NCBI GenBank assembly: GCA_036571765.1
Contig: BROE01000020.1
Span: forward strand, 14,755,143-14,819,142
DNA length: 64,000 nucleotides
DNA from: Plecoglossus altivelis
Taxonomy: Eukaryota; Chordata; Actinopteri; Osmeriformes; Plecoglossidae
Direction: 5' to 3'
The position numbers were made by a program, and so were the translations under genes. Positions 11,855-26,100 of the stretch are shown piece after piece; within the stretch, counting starts at the first letter, position 1, and each line of letters opens with the position of its first letter. The notes beneath the pieces were generated by a model. That model was not told where the DNA came from. It did no database searches and was given only the letters and a program-made list of their open reading frames with translations.

Positions 11855-13139
11855 TGGCTGAGCGGGACAAATACAGTGCAGCAAAATGGAGGGAGAGAGA
11901 GGATGATATTTATTATTCTCTCTGTTGGGTTACACAAAGGGAAGGTGCCTTGAGTACCTGCAGTGGGAAATTGGCACAGTAAAATACTAGCTGTTAACAA
12001 GCGCCTGTCATGACAGAACTAAACTAAGAGTAATGGTCGGAAGAAATAACTGCTGTATAGTAGTGTGCCTGTGATAGAGTGTTCCAGTGATAGGGTCTAT
12101 GGTTCAGAGCACTATCATTTATGGAGTTGTGAGTCTATAGGACTCTAATGGGAATGGTGCTGGGACTAGTGAGGTGACTGTATAGAACTGTACCATATAA
12201 GATAGCCAGCCTGTCTTTTATGTTTAAATATAACCAAGAAACACCTGCATCATGAAGTGAAGCTTTAATTGAGCAGATTAAATGAAGGGATTGTCCAATG
12301 TAGCACTTTCCTAGAGTTATAGTCTAATAAGATAAGAAAGGCGACAGACTGGGGATAAGGAGAGTGTAAAAGTCAATAAAAACCTTGTTGTGCTTTTTGA
12401 TTATGTTAAACTTGTCCCAGCACTGAACGTTTTCCATTATCCATGATCCACAAGGGAGCTATGCTAAATGTTAAGACCACACAAGGTTGAGCTTTACTAT
12501 AATTAAAAATGTGCATTTTTAAACTGTACTTGGGTTTGTGTAGGGGGGGAAAAAAACTTGCCGAAACGCTAAAAGAGAGGAATTTTGAAGATCCTGAAAT
12601 ATCATGTTATGTTTATGTAAGTATAAAGACAATGGTTTTAGATTTGTATCATTCTAAATATAGGCGTTCTATTTGTTTGGGTAATCACTGCCATGCTAAC
12701 TGACACATGCATTTGATGCCTTTATTTAAGCTTGAAGATTCCCTTATGATATGTTCCACTGGACTGAAATGAAGCAGTGCATTTCAACACCATCTGTAAC
12801 AAGGCTCTTAGGATGACTTAGGATAAAAGACATTCAATTAGACCTTCCTCACAGGAACATACTTTTCTTTTACACTTTGAGATACAAATCATTCCGTTTT
12901 ACCTCCCTTCCTCTCAGGGTACTGTTGGCTACCATTTTATTCCCTGCGCCAGTCGTAAACTGTGTGTAGAGAACAGGCCAACAGTTTTTCACAGTCATTT
13001 TTCCATGTTGTTTTACTCCCACGCTTCCTCATCTCACATCTCTGGGTCTCCCATCACTTTGGAACAGCTGCCACCGCAGCCTGGGCCCAGTCCAACCCAA
13101 CCTACCAAAGCCGACCAGCCCTTGTATCTGAGCAACTCT

Positions 13140-13257
13140 GTAAAACAGGAGTCATTTACAAAATCTCTCTGTCTGTCTCTCTCTCCCTCTCTCTCCTTCT
13201 TAATCCTTCTGTCTCCATCTCTCTCCGTCTTTCTCTGTCTGTCTGTCTGTCTCTCTC
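13140..13257. repeat. Pyrimidine-rich lead-in to minisatellite
   Basis: CTCTGTCT and CTCTCC words form about 100 bases of near-pure pyrimidine plus G directly before the first full minisatellite unit at 13258. Confidence 0.85.
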
Positions 13258-13729
13258 TGATACTACACCTATATTAACACCTCTTGCACCTCTTCATCCC
13301 TCTCTCTGTCTGTATCTGTCTCTCTCTCCTTCTCTCTACTTCTCTCTTTGACCTCTTGGTCTCTGTCTGTCTCTTTCTCCTTCTCGCACCTTCTTTTTCT
13401 GTCTCTCTCTCTGATACTACACCCATATTTAACACCCCTTGCACCTCTTCATCCCTCTCTGTCTGTCTGTCAGTCTGTCTGTCTGTCTCTCCCTCACTCT
13501 CCTTCCCGCTCCTTCTCTCTCTGTCTCTCTCTCTGCATGTCTCTCTCTGATACTACACCCATATTTAACACCCCTTGCACCTCTTCATCCCTCTTTGTCT
13601 GTCAGTCTGTCTGTCTGTCTCTCCCTCACTCTCCTTCCCGCTCCTTCTCTCTCTGTCTCTCTCTCTCTGCATGTCTCTCTCTGATACTACACCCATATTT
13701 AACACCCCTTGCACCTCTTCATCCCTCTC
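13258..13729. repeat. Pyrimidine-rich minisatellite, units about 134-154 bases
   Basis: Each unit opens with a mixed-base core, TGATACTACACC(C/T)ATATT, followed by AACACC, TTGCACCTCTTCATCCC and then a CT/GTCT-rich filler. Unit starts are at 13258, 13412, 13548 and 13682, so spacings are 154, 136 and 134. The second and third units are nearly identical; the fourth is truncated to its core and runs into unique sequence at TTTGGGAGG. Long open frames over it (up to 136 codons) are repeat artefacts. Confidence 0.93.
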
Positions 13730-15594
13730 TCTTTGGGAGGCACCAGGTCTCTGGCTGATCACTACTTTTAGCACAGCAGTCATCCACTCACCTCATCAGA
13801 CATGGACACCCACTTTACAGTAGCACGGGAAAGATGAGCAAGGAAAAGAGAAAGAAAGATCGGTGTGTGCGCGCAAGGATGGTAGGAAGGATTTTACGGA
13901 CGCGCAGAACAGAATTAAGTGAAGGATTAAATACGGTCTGATTTAATAAGCGGCATTAGAATGTTTGCACATGTTACGCGACTGCCAATTTGGGCCTTAA
14001 ATTCTCACAAAGTGTATTTTCTTTTAATTTCTCAGTGTGTGCTTCGTGTTTCCTGTCGATATGCTGATGCAGTTGCTCCTAGGTCCTCCTGGGTCCTCTC
14101 CTTACTTGTCAGAGCCTTGCGTTTCAACGAATGCACGTATCGTCTGTATGACCAGGAGCGTCATGGCCCTGTCTGCCATCTCTAGTCAGAAATAATAATT
14201 GCATGCCTGGCACTCCATAACCCAATAGATTCTTATACGCCTTTGTATGTGTAATTTCTTCCAATGAAAATGTATATTTATGCCAGTTTAAGGTGGTAGC
14301 TAATTATAGGATACAGTATGCCTAGAAGTAATGTAAAACATCCTTTATTGAGGGGTTAGATATGATGAAGGCAGCTAATGAAACACTAATGACTAAGAGG
14401 GTCTGTTTAAGCCTACACACTTTTATTGACACAAGGTGAGAGTCTCTTGTGGATTAACGTGACAGCAATTCTAAATATCTTTATTTCTCATTTGATGTTT
14501 AAGTACTGGTATGACATGTGTACAGAATGTGCAGTCAGCTCAGTGTTTCACAGTTAAACAACTCACAGGAAGTGAGTTGTTGTGTTGCTGGTCTAAGAGC
14601 CCCGAATTAGATGCATGGAGTCTAAACATTCCGTCCCTTGACAGATGTAGCTGTAGAAATAACCTGTGGGTTTGCGTTAGAACAAGTAGGTCAGCATTTC
14701 TGTGTTGGTAATGTGCTGCGACTCGACAGGTCTCCTCAGAGACCTCTCCTCTCCTCTGCCAGTCCATGAGGGAAACGAATTGCGCAGCCGACGTTCCGAA
14801 ACTGGTGGCAGCCATGGATGCGTTCTCAAGAAGACTGGGAAACAGTGACATGTTCTGTGTAGGAATTGGACCTTGTACAAAGGAGACAGGGGGCAGGATA
14901 CTGGCCAAGGGAGACCACTTTCAGAAGGACTGACTACTCAACACCACAACTGATGACAGTGTGACAGGCCAGTGGAAGAACCTGCCTCACATGGAATGAG
15001 ACAAGAGGAGGAGTTGCGAGTTCAGGATCCATATTCTCCAGCCGTGAGACTTTCTGTCTCACCATGAGAGCATGTGAAGCTGAGGTCACAGCCGTATCAC
15101 ACCTGTCATGCCATCCACAAGAAAATGTCAATTACGTAATTAATTGTATTTCAATGGGAATAATATAGCAGCAGATGTTATGGTGTTACCACTGCAGAGC
15201 AGTTCCAGAGTGAGCAGTCAGACAGGAAAGAGATGCTGTATCCCTCATTGTTATAATGTTCTATTACCATTTGTGAGCCGTAGATTGCCTTCTGAGGTCA
15301 CGTGGTGATGAAAGTACGCGAACAAACCCGCAGCTGTACATGAATCAAAGCGAGTCTGAATTCTCTCTCAGCTGGACGCACAACATGGGAGCTAAGCAAC
15401 TTTTTGTGTCTGCCTTGGCCTGTACAAAAGGCCACGATCTCTCTCAAAAAGATCCACTCTCCGTGCAGGTCAACACTAAAAGACACCGTGCAAAGAGAAG
15501 GGACTGATTTAATTCCCTACACAGAAATAGTGAGTGTGAAAAAAGAGAAAGTATGTCTGTGACAGAGAGACAGAGAGAGATAGAGAGTGAGAGA

Positions 15595-15793
15595 GATGGA
15601 GAGACTCAGAGAGAGAGACTGAGAGTGTGAGTGAGAGTGAGATGGAGAGACTCAGAGAGACTGAGCGTGTGAGTGAGAGAGAGAGTGAGAGATGGAGAGA
15701 CTCAGAGAGACTGAGCGTGTGAGTGAGAGAGAGTGAGAGAGATGGAGAGACTCAGAGAGAGAGGCTGAGCATGTGAGTGAGAGAGAGAGAGGG
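15595..15793. repeat. GA-rich minisatellite, unit about 46-50 bases
   Basis: Four copies begin with GATGGAGAGACTCAGAGAGA at about 15595, 15641, 15691 and 15741. Each continues with a CTGAG(C/A)GTGTGAGTGAGAG segment and a variable GAGA filler. The whole is strongly purine-biased on the plus strand. Confidence 0.9.
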
Positions 15794-17079
15794 AGGGGGT
15801 TGGGTAGCTGAAGAGAGAAGAGGACAGATAGTGAACGACAGGCCGAGGAAGAGCTCAGACCCTAGAGAGTGAGAGGGGGAGGAGAGAGAGAAGTCGATAG
15901 ATAGAAAGAGCAGGCATTCAGCCTCAGCCCCATTCAAACATTCATCCTCTTCCGTCCTTGTATTCATGGCGTGGAGCCAATTCCAGGGCGATAAGCTGTC
16001 TATGTGCTTCTCAAGGTAAGAATGTGAATAGAGCAGCGCAGCCGTGGCCAGGCAAGGCTCCCGGCAGTGGGCCCACGCACAGCGGCCCACTGACCTTCCT
16101 CAGACCAGCTCAGCCTCAGCGGGGTGGGGAGGAGGGGGGGTAGGGTAGGAGGATTCATGCAGGAATTATTCTCCTATGTAACCTTTGGCCCTTCCGCCCC
16201 GGTCTGTAAACACAGAGGCTCAGTCTGCCTGTCTGTCACTCTGGACAGAGCAGAGGGAGATAAGAGGAGAGATGGTTTCAACCTGTGGAGAGGGATTACA
16301 GCCACTGTTGCTTTGGTGGGGAGGGATGAAAAACTGCGGCCAGAGTGTTTGACAAGTGGTTCTGGCTCCTCTGTTTGTACACACTGCTCTATCAAAGAAA
16401 TAAAATCGAATAGGTTTACCAGTTTTTCATTTCAAGGTAGACAAAACTGCCAAATCTCTTCATGACAATTATGATCCATCATAGGGATGGAGGTAGCCCC
16501 GGGGCAAATGCAGGTGCTGAACGTCTGGCAGCCAGACAGAGTTATGGCCACAGAGGGAACCGCAGTCCTGTGCCCCCCACCTCATTTTCAGACAGTGCAC
16601 TTCCAAATGTTGAAACGGTGCTGAGAGCAAGAATTCAGCAGTCAGACAGTGGGGACGGATTCAGGCCAAAACTGTGCCCGTTTTCCCAATGAAATGACAA
16701 CATTCAAAGCGGAACGTTTAAACACATGATTAAAAGCAGGTTTTTGCAGGGATTTACGTGGAAACGATTGGGGCACGCTGGATGATTGTCTGTGTTTTCA
16801 CCCATCATGGCCTGTATGGTGCCATGTTCTGACCTGGATGAGAACTGTAACAACTCTCTCCAGCAAAACTAATCTCCCCGTGTCTAAAAGGAAAGCTCTG
16901 CAAGGGAGGCATCCAATTCCACGTTCCTTCAGCAATCTTCCTTCAGGCAACAAGGAGAGAAGGAGGGGGATGGAGAGGGCAGGAAAGCAAAAGAGATTGA
17001 GACAAGTCAGTGAGAGCGAGAAAGGGTGGGGGCACCAACCTGCATGGGAGAGAGTGGAACGTGAAGCGATGAAATAGAG

Positions 17080-17151
17080 TGGTAGAGAGAAAGAGAGCGA
17101 GAGAGGTAGAGAGTGATAGACAGAGAGAGGGAGGGAGGGAGAGAGAGTTTC
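17080..17151. repeat. GA-rich low-complexity tract
   Basis: Impure GAGA repeat with GATAGA and GGGAGGGAGGGA words, followed by unique sequence. Confidence 0.85.
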
Positions 17152-20100
17152 CCCCTCTGGCAATGTGCTGGTTATTTACTGTGGACTCTGCTCTCCCTAT
17201 GGACTCGGAGGGAAATGGACTCTTAACTGGGTTTCCATACATCACCCACTGACACTGATGCTCCCAGTTTGGGATGTCTACATCTGATGTTGCTTTTTCA
17301 AATAAATTATTTACTGTATATCCGAGAGTCAGCCTATTCATCATGTCTAATTGCCATGCTTCAACCTGCCATTGATTCCACCTTCGCTATGTCTCCCATC
17401 CCCTCACAACACTTTTAAGGTGATGGAAATAAAAGAAAGAAGGGTTGAAGAAAGAGCGGGCTGTTAGTTGCGACCTCTCAAATAGAAACGGTTTGAGCTT
17501 TCCAAAACATGTGCTCATGCTTAATTAATCATTGTTTGATTCTCAATACTGCACGGTGTGCTTAGACTACAACTGTACTCTACGAGGTGAGTCCTTTCAG
17601 CGCACAGTATCAAACAAATGATCTATTGTCTTGTACCACTCAACTGGTAAGCTAGATGATCTTTGAAAGTGTCGATATAACTAGCAAACGCATCCAGTCT
17701 TGTCCTGGTCCTGCCAGCATCTTTTTGGCCAGACTGTTGTCTTAGCATGGAGAATCGGACTGCTGCACATCACCATTCCTCCCACCTTAGGCTCTGCAGT
17801 GCACTTGTAGCCCTGTGGATAGACGCGGTGGCATCTTGCCTACGTGTGGAAATGCGTTTAATTTGCTTCACTCTGTGTGTGCCCCCGAGCCAAATATCTC
17901 TTTTATACGCCATACAGGGAGAACGAGCTGAAAACGTTATTGTTTGCATCTGAAGAAACCAATACATTAACCTTTACAAAACATAGCAAAACACACACTA
18001 TTTTCCAAGCTGTTCCCTGTTATATTGAAATACATTTTTTTCAGTTTCGTTTATTTGGTGGAGATGTCTGCTGATGTTTGTATATTGGCAGTGGACCTTT
18101 TATACTTTGATAGAAGTCCAAATTATCTCAGTAAATGTCTGCTGTTTATCTAACCAATACCGAAGAAACACTACATTGACCTTTCTAAAAAGCACGGCCC
18201 ACTCGTATTGTGTAGACAGATAACTCACAAACACATACATACAGCATGTTGCAGGTTTTAATGCCTTGGTTATCAGTATTGCATTAGCCATTTTACTGGG
18301 TTCAAATCTATATCCTCAAACCTACAAACACACACGCCTCGATGAGACTATAGCTAGCTGCAAAACAAAACCATTAGCATTCTTGGTATGAATAGTAGTT
18401 GGTTTGACAAGTCACGCTGAACCCAACTATATATTCTGGTCACTGCTATAGTGGGTTTATCTAACTATCTAAGTTAACAATGTGATGGTGCCAGTAGTCA
18501 GAAATATAAAGTACAGTTGTGTTTTTCCTTTCTGTGCAGATACACACACCGGTGGATGCCTTGGCTTTGAGTATGATCAAAATAAGACAGTGGAAGAGAG
18601 CGAGATGAAGCTCTGAGCAGGAGCGGAGAAGAGAGGTCAGCTAACAGGGCGATGAGGGGGAAGAGTGGATGAGATGAACAGCAGAACGAGGTGAGATGTG
18701 GGACGGGAGGGTGCGGGAGTTGTAGTGGGTGGAGGAGAGGTTCTGATTGACAATTTGCATCCTCTACAGAGTTTCAGGGGGACTTGATTGAATCCAGTCA
18801 GGCTGAACCCATTAGGGGAGTGCTGCTGTCAGAGGCCGAGGAGAAAGCCATTCACTGGCACCCAGTCCCTGAGCTGCACCCCCACACATTAATATTCAAC
18901 CTGAGTTATAGAGGGGAGTCAGACCTGCCTTCATCCATCCATGCACTGTTTGTGAGGCGTTAAGTTTTCACTACACTGCAGGCCGGTGACTTCACCTGGA
19001 CGACCGAGATCCCATTTGCATGTTGGTATCTTCAGTCGACATGTCTATAAAGTGGCTCCAAATTATAGTCCTGTAAAATCTGCTACCAATTATTGACTAG
19101 AAATTTGCATTTTTGACGAGGGGGCTGGTTGCCATTTACATCAACTTCAGCAGCCTGACTGTAAACAAAACTAGCAGTAGGATGGTACAGTCTCACGGAC
19201 TAACGGCTGAATGCGAAGCTCCAGTCAGATAGTGTTGGGGCAGCCTTATCACCAGACCGCCAGACCACCTGAACACAGTGGCTTTAGGGCCACATCAGAG
19301 CCACCTCTCAGGGCTAACAGGACAGTCAGAACCCCAGCTGTCCCCAGACCAGCCAGAGAGTGGTCTGTGAGTGTGACTCACTGACGGGAGAGGGCTAGAG
19401 AGTCTTCCCCCATGTTCCTCTTTATCTCTGAGGCCCAGCACTAGCCCTACAGCTGCTGACAAATGGAACACTCATCTGAGGGGTTTTGGTTTCGGTGTCA
19501 GACTGAGGAAGACAGAGTCTGTGCTAGGAGGCTGTGTGTGTGTTCTAATTGGCCAGGAGCAAAAACTCTACACGGGTAAGGTTCTGGAAGATGAACAGGT
19601 TGGCTGGTGTAGAAAAGATGACCACTTTGCAAACAGATAGGCTGCACTTATGGGATATTTGCTAATGTTTTCAAGAGATTACATGCCATTGCAATACAGA
19701 TCTCTTGGTCTAATGTGTTTGTGGCAATGTCTTTATACTGGCTGAGATGTAATTGGACCACACAACTCCAGACTGGGCTGTCTATTTGGAGTTGACAGTG
19801 GTTTATGTTTACAGATAGTACTTGAGATGAAAAAGCACATTTATGCTAGAAATAAGCATCATTTCCCATGTTGAGTAAGGCTTCACAGAATACATTTTAC
19901 TGAGCTTTCCAAAGTTCACAGTAATTACCAACATTTAAGATAAATATGTGTTTCAACCGAAGGTTTAGAGATATACTTTTGTTAGTGACTATGAACATAA
20001 TCATAGTGACTGAAATGTCTTGGCACTTTACCTCTGCGTCCTGCCTGTAAGCAGTCAACACCACACGGCAGGTCAGTCCATTACAAGCATAACCAGAAAT

Positions 20101-23100
20101 GTTCTGTGCTATAATGACCAATAATGATAATTAGATGGCCATATTCCCATTTGAGTTCTCTGGGGAGTAGGAAGCTAGTGTGTCTCACTTACCCTCTATT
20201 CTTTTAGTGGGTTCTCTCTCTCTTCCCCCCTCTTCCCCTCTTTTTTATCTCTCTGTCTTTTAAGGTTCCTGCTGTTTGAGGCTTGAAATAGAGTCACTTT
20301 GGGATCATGTTCGAGATGGCGACAATCAAGTTATCAATGTTCCAATTAAAGGTTTAGTGGCCTGTCATAGTAGCTGATGGAAGTTAAGTTTGCCTGCCAC
20401 TCCATCGCTTTTATTTAGGCAGGCTTAATGCACACTATTGACTGCTCATGAGGTAGAGGATTGGGTCAAATATACTTCACTCACTAATGCACAGTTAATG
20501 GCTCTACTATGGATCGCCAATAAAAGGAGACTCGCATAAATATTGTTAATTGTAAAACATTTATGAGTGAAATCAATGTCCAGCTTCTAAAAGTTGACAG
20601 ATCTCCAGATTTACCCGTAACACCAACTATAAAGCCAGACATATGGCTTATGGTAACCAGTGTCTGTGTATAAAAAAAGCCACCCCAGGCATATAAATAA
20701 TTCCTTCATCTGCTCTCTGCACTATTGTGTATACTGTTGGTTTGGGTGACAAGAGAAATAGAGAGGAAAAAGAGAATCTCCAGATTAGCTCAGCTGAAGT
20801 CAACCCTGACAACCCCTGTCACATCCACAGACAGTGACACGCTGCTACTGTGTCTAGGGCGCGCTGGCAACCAATACCTGTTCCACCTGTCACCTGTTCA
20901 TCTGTCACCTCTGACCCCCTGGCTGCAGCTGTGCCCTGCTTCAATCCTGGAGCCCCCCAGTCCCTGCTGCTTGATAGTCCTGTCGTGGCTCTGGACTCCC
21001 CCACGACAGTTTAGAACACGACACGCTGGTGGTTGTACAATCTGTTCCATTTCCGAGTCGTCTGGTGAAACAACTGGACATAGTACACAACGTGCTTCGT
21101 CTGTGCTCTAGCTCCACGGCCACCCCTGCGTGAGCTCGACGCACGCTCTTTCCATTTCGACGTACTTGCACGGATGAATCGCTTCGATTACGGATATCAT
21201 TTGAGGAGCATGTTGCTATCAACATGAGCATCATTTCTCACTTTCCATTACCCATTAACACAAATGCACACTCGCACCTACACATGCAAACATGCACGCG
21301 CACACCAACGAACGCAAACTGTTTATTTAAGCCTATAATGATCCTTTGTTCCCTGTTGTGAAAAAGGTCAGGGGCAGACAGTGTGTGTCCAATGGATTGT
21401 TGTTCAGCAGTCAATTAACGCAGGACTGTGCAAATGAACAGAACAAGCCGGTAATCAGTTCCAATCTAACTCTTAGCCCAGCCTCCTGAGTCATCTATTA
21501 AGGCACGTTGTAAATGGACTCCCTCACTCCTGTAATGCGATGAATCTAAAGCAGCTGGAGTTTGCGGCAGCCGAGAGAACAGGGCGTGCGGAAGATGCAG
21601 ACTCTGCCTGACGTCGTGTCATTTCCTGAAGATGGTCTGCTCAGATTACGCTTTCCCCTCGCCAGTGGTATCACAGTTGCCATTAAGGTCCGAGGCCGTG
21701 GCGTTACAAGTGTTTAATTAATTACATTCCCTCACAAACACAAACACAGCCTCGCTCTCCATGCGCCACCGCCCTCCGTTGTTCATCCAGGAAATGCATG
21801 CTGGCAGCCTTCTGAAGTGCTGCCTCCCTGCTTAAGGCCCCTCCCCTCCCCTAAGTCTCCTCACTTGCCCAGTCCGCATGTGATGTCCGAACATGGATCC
21901 TGGACCAACGCTGGAGTCATCTCAACGTCTCTAGGTTGATTTCAAAGAAGCAGCTACTGTGAGGTCATGACACGGACGTTCTTTAGTGATGGAGGAAAAA
22001 CCCGGAGCTGAGACAACCCCCAGCCACCGCCGGTGCTTCACCCTGGCCTCTCTGCCTCTCTCGCATCCATAATGCAGCTGCTCCCAACTAACTGCATTCC
22101 TGTCTGCTGAGTAGAATGTGTGTACACTTCCTCCATGTGGGATGAGTACTCATGCTGATGACACGCAGCGCTGAGTAATGTCTTCTTTAGTGTACTCCCA
22201 GCCCATTTTAGCCCAGCTCCCCTATGACTGCAGAGATAAGCACTGTAATGAATCTTCCATGGCGACAGGAAACAGATCTAGACAGTTACAAAGTGTTGAA
22301 AAGTTGTGTTCTGTATTTTTGGAGATCGGTTAATAATGAACTATCAGTAAACTGTATGGAAACATGCATGGACTGTATTTTCAGCAGTTGATTAGTACAT
22401 TACCCAGCAATTCCACCCACGCCAGGTGGATTATACCATCTGAGCATCTGTACATGTTTATACATTCTTTCTTAATTATATATTTAAAATAAATACAAGG
22501 TATTAAACTATGTGTTTTGCATTCCAATCCAGTCATTGGAAGTAAGAAGACCAAAGAAAGCCAGCCTCTAGTTTTGCCCACGCTTTGTAACAGGAGGGGC
22601 TGCGACTGCACATTAAACTTTTCGGGCAAGTAAATTGAATCTGTGGATGAACACCAGTAAACCGGAGTGGAGAGAAGATGAGGAAATATGGGGCCCTGCC
22701 AGTCCCAAGAACACATTAGAGTCTCTGAAAGAATGACCAGGGGTTTCCATCGACATGCTGTCCAAGACGATGAGGCTGGATCTGGCCTGGAGCGCTCCTT
22801 GGTTAATGTGTGGTGTCGTTCTCCAGCAGGGTCTAGTCCCACACCTCCAGATGAGTTTCTACAGGATAAGGAAATCTCGAGCAACATGTGCTTACACATA
22901 CATGAGTGCAGAATACGTGAATACAGAGGCAAGGATGGCAATGCAGCCTCCAGCCCGAGGTTAGAAAGCCACCAGCTCAGCAGTTCGACCTGTACAGACT
23001 GCACGTGTTCAGATGTTGCATCAACACCTCTGAAGATCCACAGGTCTACAATTCTGTCTCCCTGATGGGCCGTACATTGTGTAACTCAATAAAACCTCCG

Positions 23101-26100
23101 CTAGCATTGACAGCTCAGTGCTGCAAAAGGCCCTGATCAAAAAGAGCTACAACCGTTCTAATAGTCACATCTCATTGCATTATATTTCACACGGTAAATA
23201 TGGCATCAACCTGTCAACCTACTGCAAAATTTAGGACGCAGTTCAGGCAGCACATTTTTTAACCATGCCTGAGAATCTAAGAGAGAGGCACCAGAAAACC
23301 AGCCCCTGCTCTCAGATTTATGCTCACCTTGTAAGAGTATAAGAGGCTCTTAGTAGCAAGTTCACAAGCCCGACATACTTTATCGCCCCACTTTATGCGG
23401 CTAACAGCGTGTAAACATGACGTAGGCATGCATGAAGCATGTGAAACAATTTGCTGTAAATAGCTTCTAACATTTTCAAATTGTTCCACCCGCCAGTGAG
23501 TAAAGACACAGCTATTATGACGCGGGTACACAGCCTTAAGAGTCACTTAGTTTATTTATTTTGTTTGTTTATTACTCTGTACGTTTCTTTACTGCAGCTG
23601 ACAGGAACTGTTTTACTGGGGCAGTAAGATAACCTGAAACGATTTAGTTTTAGATCTTACATCATTATCCTTGTCCTGCCCTGGGATACTACTAGAGAAT
23701 GTGTCCAAGCACGTTCCACTTTCTCATCAGTCATGACCCAGTCAGTGATACCAGGGGCATTAGCGAATCTCATTTCAAGCTCCAGACAGAAAGCACACAA
23801 TTGAAGTGAATAGAACTGTCTGTGTTGAAAGGTAGCAAAGTCAAATCATCATTCTTAAGTATTTACAAGGGAACAGGATTAAGATTGCTTTGTTCAGACA
23901 TCCCTGTCAGAACAGAGGTATGCAGCTGTGATCTGCAGACATGCAATTCACTGATTGTTTTCTGAGTAGTATGACAGCCAGCTGGCTCAGTGGAATTTTC
24001 TTTTGCTGCAATCCATCCCTTAGTTTCCATCTTCATGTGTGTGGATTCCTTAAATGAAGTCCTTGAAGTTCGTTTTTTGTTTCACTTTGTAAACTTTTCA
24101 TGTTATGTAAAGGAGTATGTTTTACATCAGAAATTATGATTATGGTTATTATTATTGTAATTGTTGTTATTATTATAATTGTCTATAATTGTTACAATTG
24201 CAGAAAGGTTTGTATGAGTTTTTCTGTAAAAGCCATTTAAAAAAAGGATTCTACTAATAAATCCCAAAACCTTGAGCATGAGGAAATGCTTCTCTTGTCA
24301 AGATTTCCAAAGTATGTTGACTCATTGAGGATTTAAAGGCTTCGAAAATGAAAGTGGAACCATTTTATCGAGAGGCAGTTGAGGAGGATTATAAAGGACT
24401 AAGAGTTCACTCAGGTGTGGGTCTCACTGCCTCTTGAAAAGCAGTCTGGTGAACAGACTCTGAAATTGGCAGCCATGGTTGGGCAGTAGGTTTATTTAAA
24501 AATGTTGGAGAAATTCAAAACGAATGCAATTTCTCTCCTACTCACCAGCGCAAAACCTGGACATTATACAATTGTTCAAATAGAAACTCAGAACTATAAA
24601 ACAGATGAGTCTCTGCAGAGTTGTATAGAATCCAAACTGGTTGCTCTCATAGAGAGAATGAAACAGGATCACAAAAAGTCATTTTAGGGCTCCTATGGGG
24701 GCTCTCCCCCTCCCACACAGCTCACCACACCCTGCGCACCCTGCACTCCCTGCACGCTTAATGGGTTCTGCGAACTCCTGGTTTCTCTTTCAGTGCAGCT
24801 AAAATGTCAGTGCAGTGCTGCAGATGCAGTGCTTCCTTCTGACAGCTTTGACTTCATTAAAAGATCCTGGACACAAATTGTGGTTGGGAGGTGAACAAAA
24901 TAAAAGTGCTGGTTTTGTTTTGTTTATTCATCGACCAGAATAAAATGTTCTTTAAGGCGCTGGTGTTGTCTGGGAAGTAGATATGATATTGCAAAGTTAC
25001 TAAAGAAGGCAAATGTATTGGAATGATGAGTGAGCTTGTCAATTGTCAAACTAATGTGCTGTGGACAGCCCCTGTCCAACACAGTGCAGCCAGTGCCAGA
25101 GTTTACGTCTTGTAAAGAACATGCTGTGCCGACTGCATTTCATTCTAACAAGTGTCAGGAAAGTCATATGCATGCTGTACTGCGGAGAGAACTAGTGTTC
25201 GTCCCACTGTCACATTTCTTTGTCATGAGGTGTTCGAGGCAAGACTTGCAAACTAATCAAAGCATCTCCCTGCTGATGGGACCATCTACCTCAGGATTCG
25301 CCTCGTCATTCCTGCTCCTCACTCCTCGCAGCACCAGAGGCCCACAGCGCCTCCATCTCCTCGACAGGTGCAATCAGCTCTGTTTGCTTCCAGGTTATTA
25401 GATTTCTATTTTCTAATTTTCACTCTGGCGTAGGTGACTAATGCCACACAGTGTTTGTCTCTCATGCAGCTGACGTCAAGTTTCCAACTCCACAGGCTAG
25501 CAGTGGCGCAGCAGGCATGCTACGGTTTGAACGTCAGTTCAAAGTGTATTTCGTGTACTTGTAGCCGAAAGCCTTATCACACCATTCAAACCTTTGAATA
25601 CACATTGCATACTACATGCTGTACATGAGTTTGAATGAGCTATGCTACTATGCATGCATCCCCTCTGGGGTTAGAAGGCAATCCTTAGACTGTGAAGGAT
25701 AAACAACAGTCATCAAACGGTCCTTTCTCCAGGCTGTGTGACGCTGTTTCAGGGGACCCAGACCCGGTCAGAGATCTGGCTGGCCAGCGAGGGCTACTGA
25801 ACCTGGCTGATCGGACCATGCGTCCAGCGCCAGGAGTTTTGTATATCCACAGTGCCAGCTGGTTTATTTGCAGCTAGATTGATATTCTGCCACCAGCCTC
25901 TGCAAGTGTGTTGGAGCACCTCTTAGCATATGGCGGGAGACCAGAAATAGTTCTGACCTAGTTGGAGCTCTGCAGTCCGCCATCAACTTCTATCTCACTC
26001 CAGATTCGGGGGTTCTGATGCCAAAGATGGCGGAGCTAAGCACGCCTACCAACTTTACACCGTAAATCTTCCTGTCATCTCTAACAAGCTCTCATTTTTC

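Noticed and set aside
13284..13823. Several 80-136 codon serine/leucine-rich frames
   Set aside because: They are translations of the pyrimidine minisatellite in different frames.
14540..14908. 122-codon minus-strand frame beginning M-A-S-I-L-P-P-V
   Set aside because: No known motif and no splice or promoter context; chance frame most likely.
15958..16020. Possible exon ending at TCAAG|GTAAGA
   Set aside because: A good donor alone; no acceptor-bounded frame or known protein is upstream.
22381..23004. Longest minus-strand open frame, 207 codons
   Set aside because: No domain, signal or repeat pattern I recognise and no splice or promoter context. With this many bases and six frames a frame near 200 codons is not surprising by chance.
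25500..25545. Possible SINE head: TGGCGCAGCAGG fits an A box
   Set aside because: The following CAGTTCAAAGT is too close and diverges from a B box; no tail or target duplication seen.
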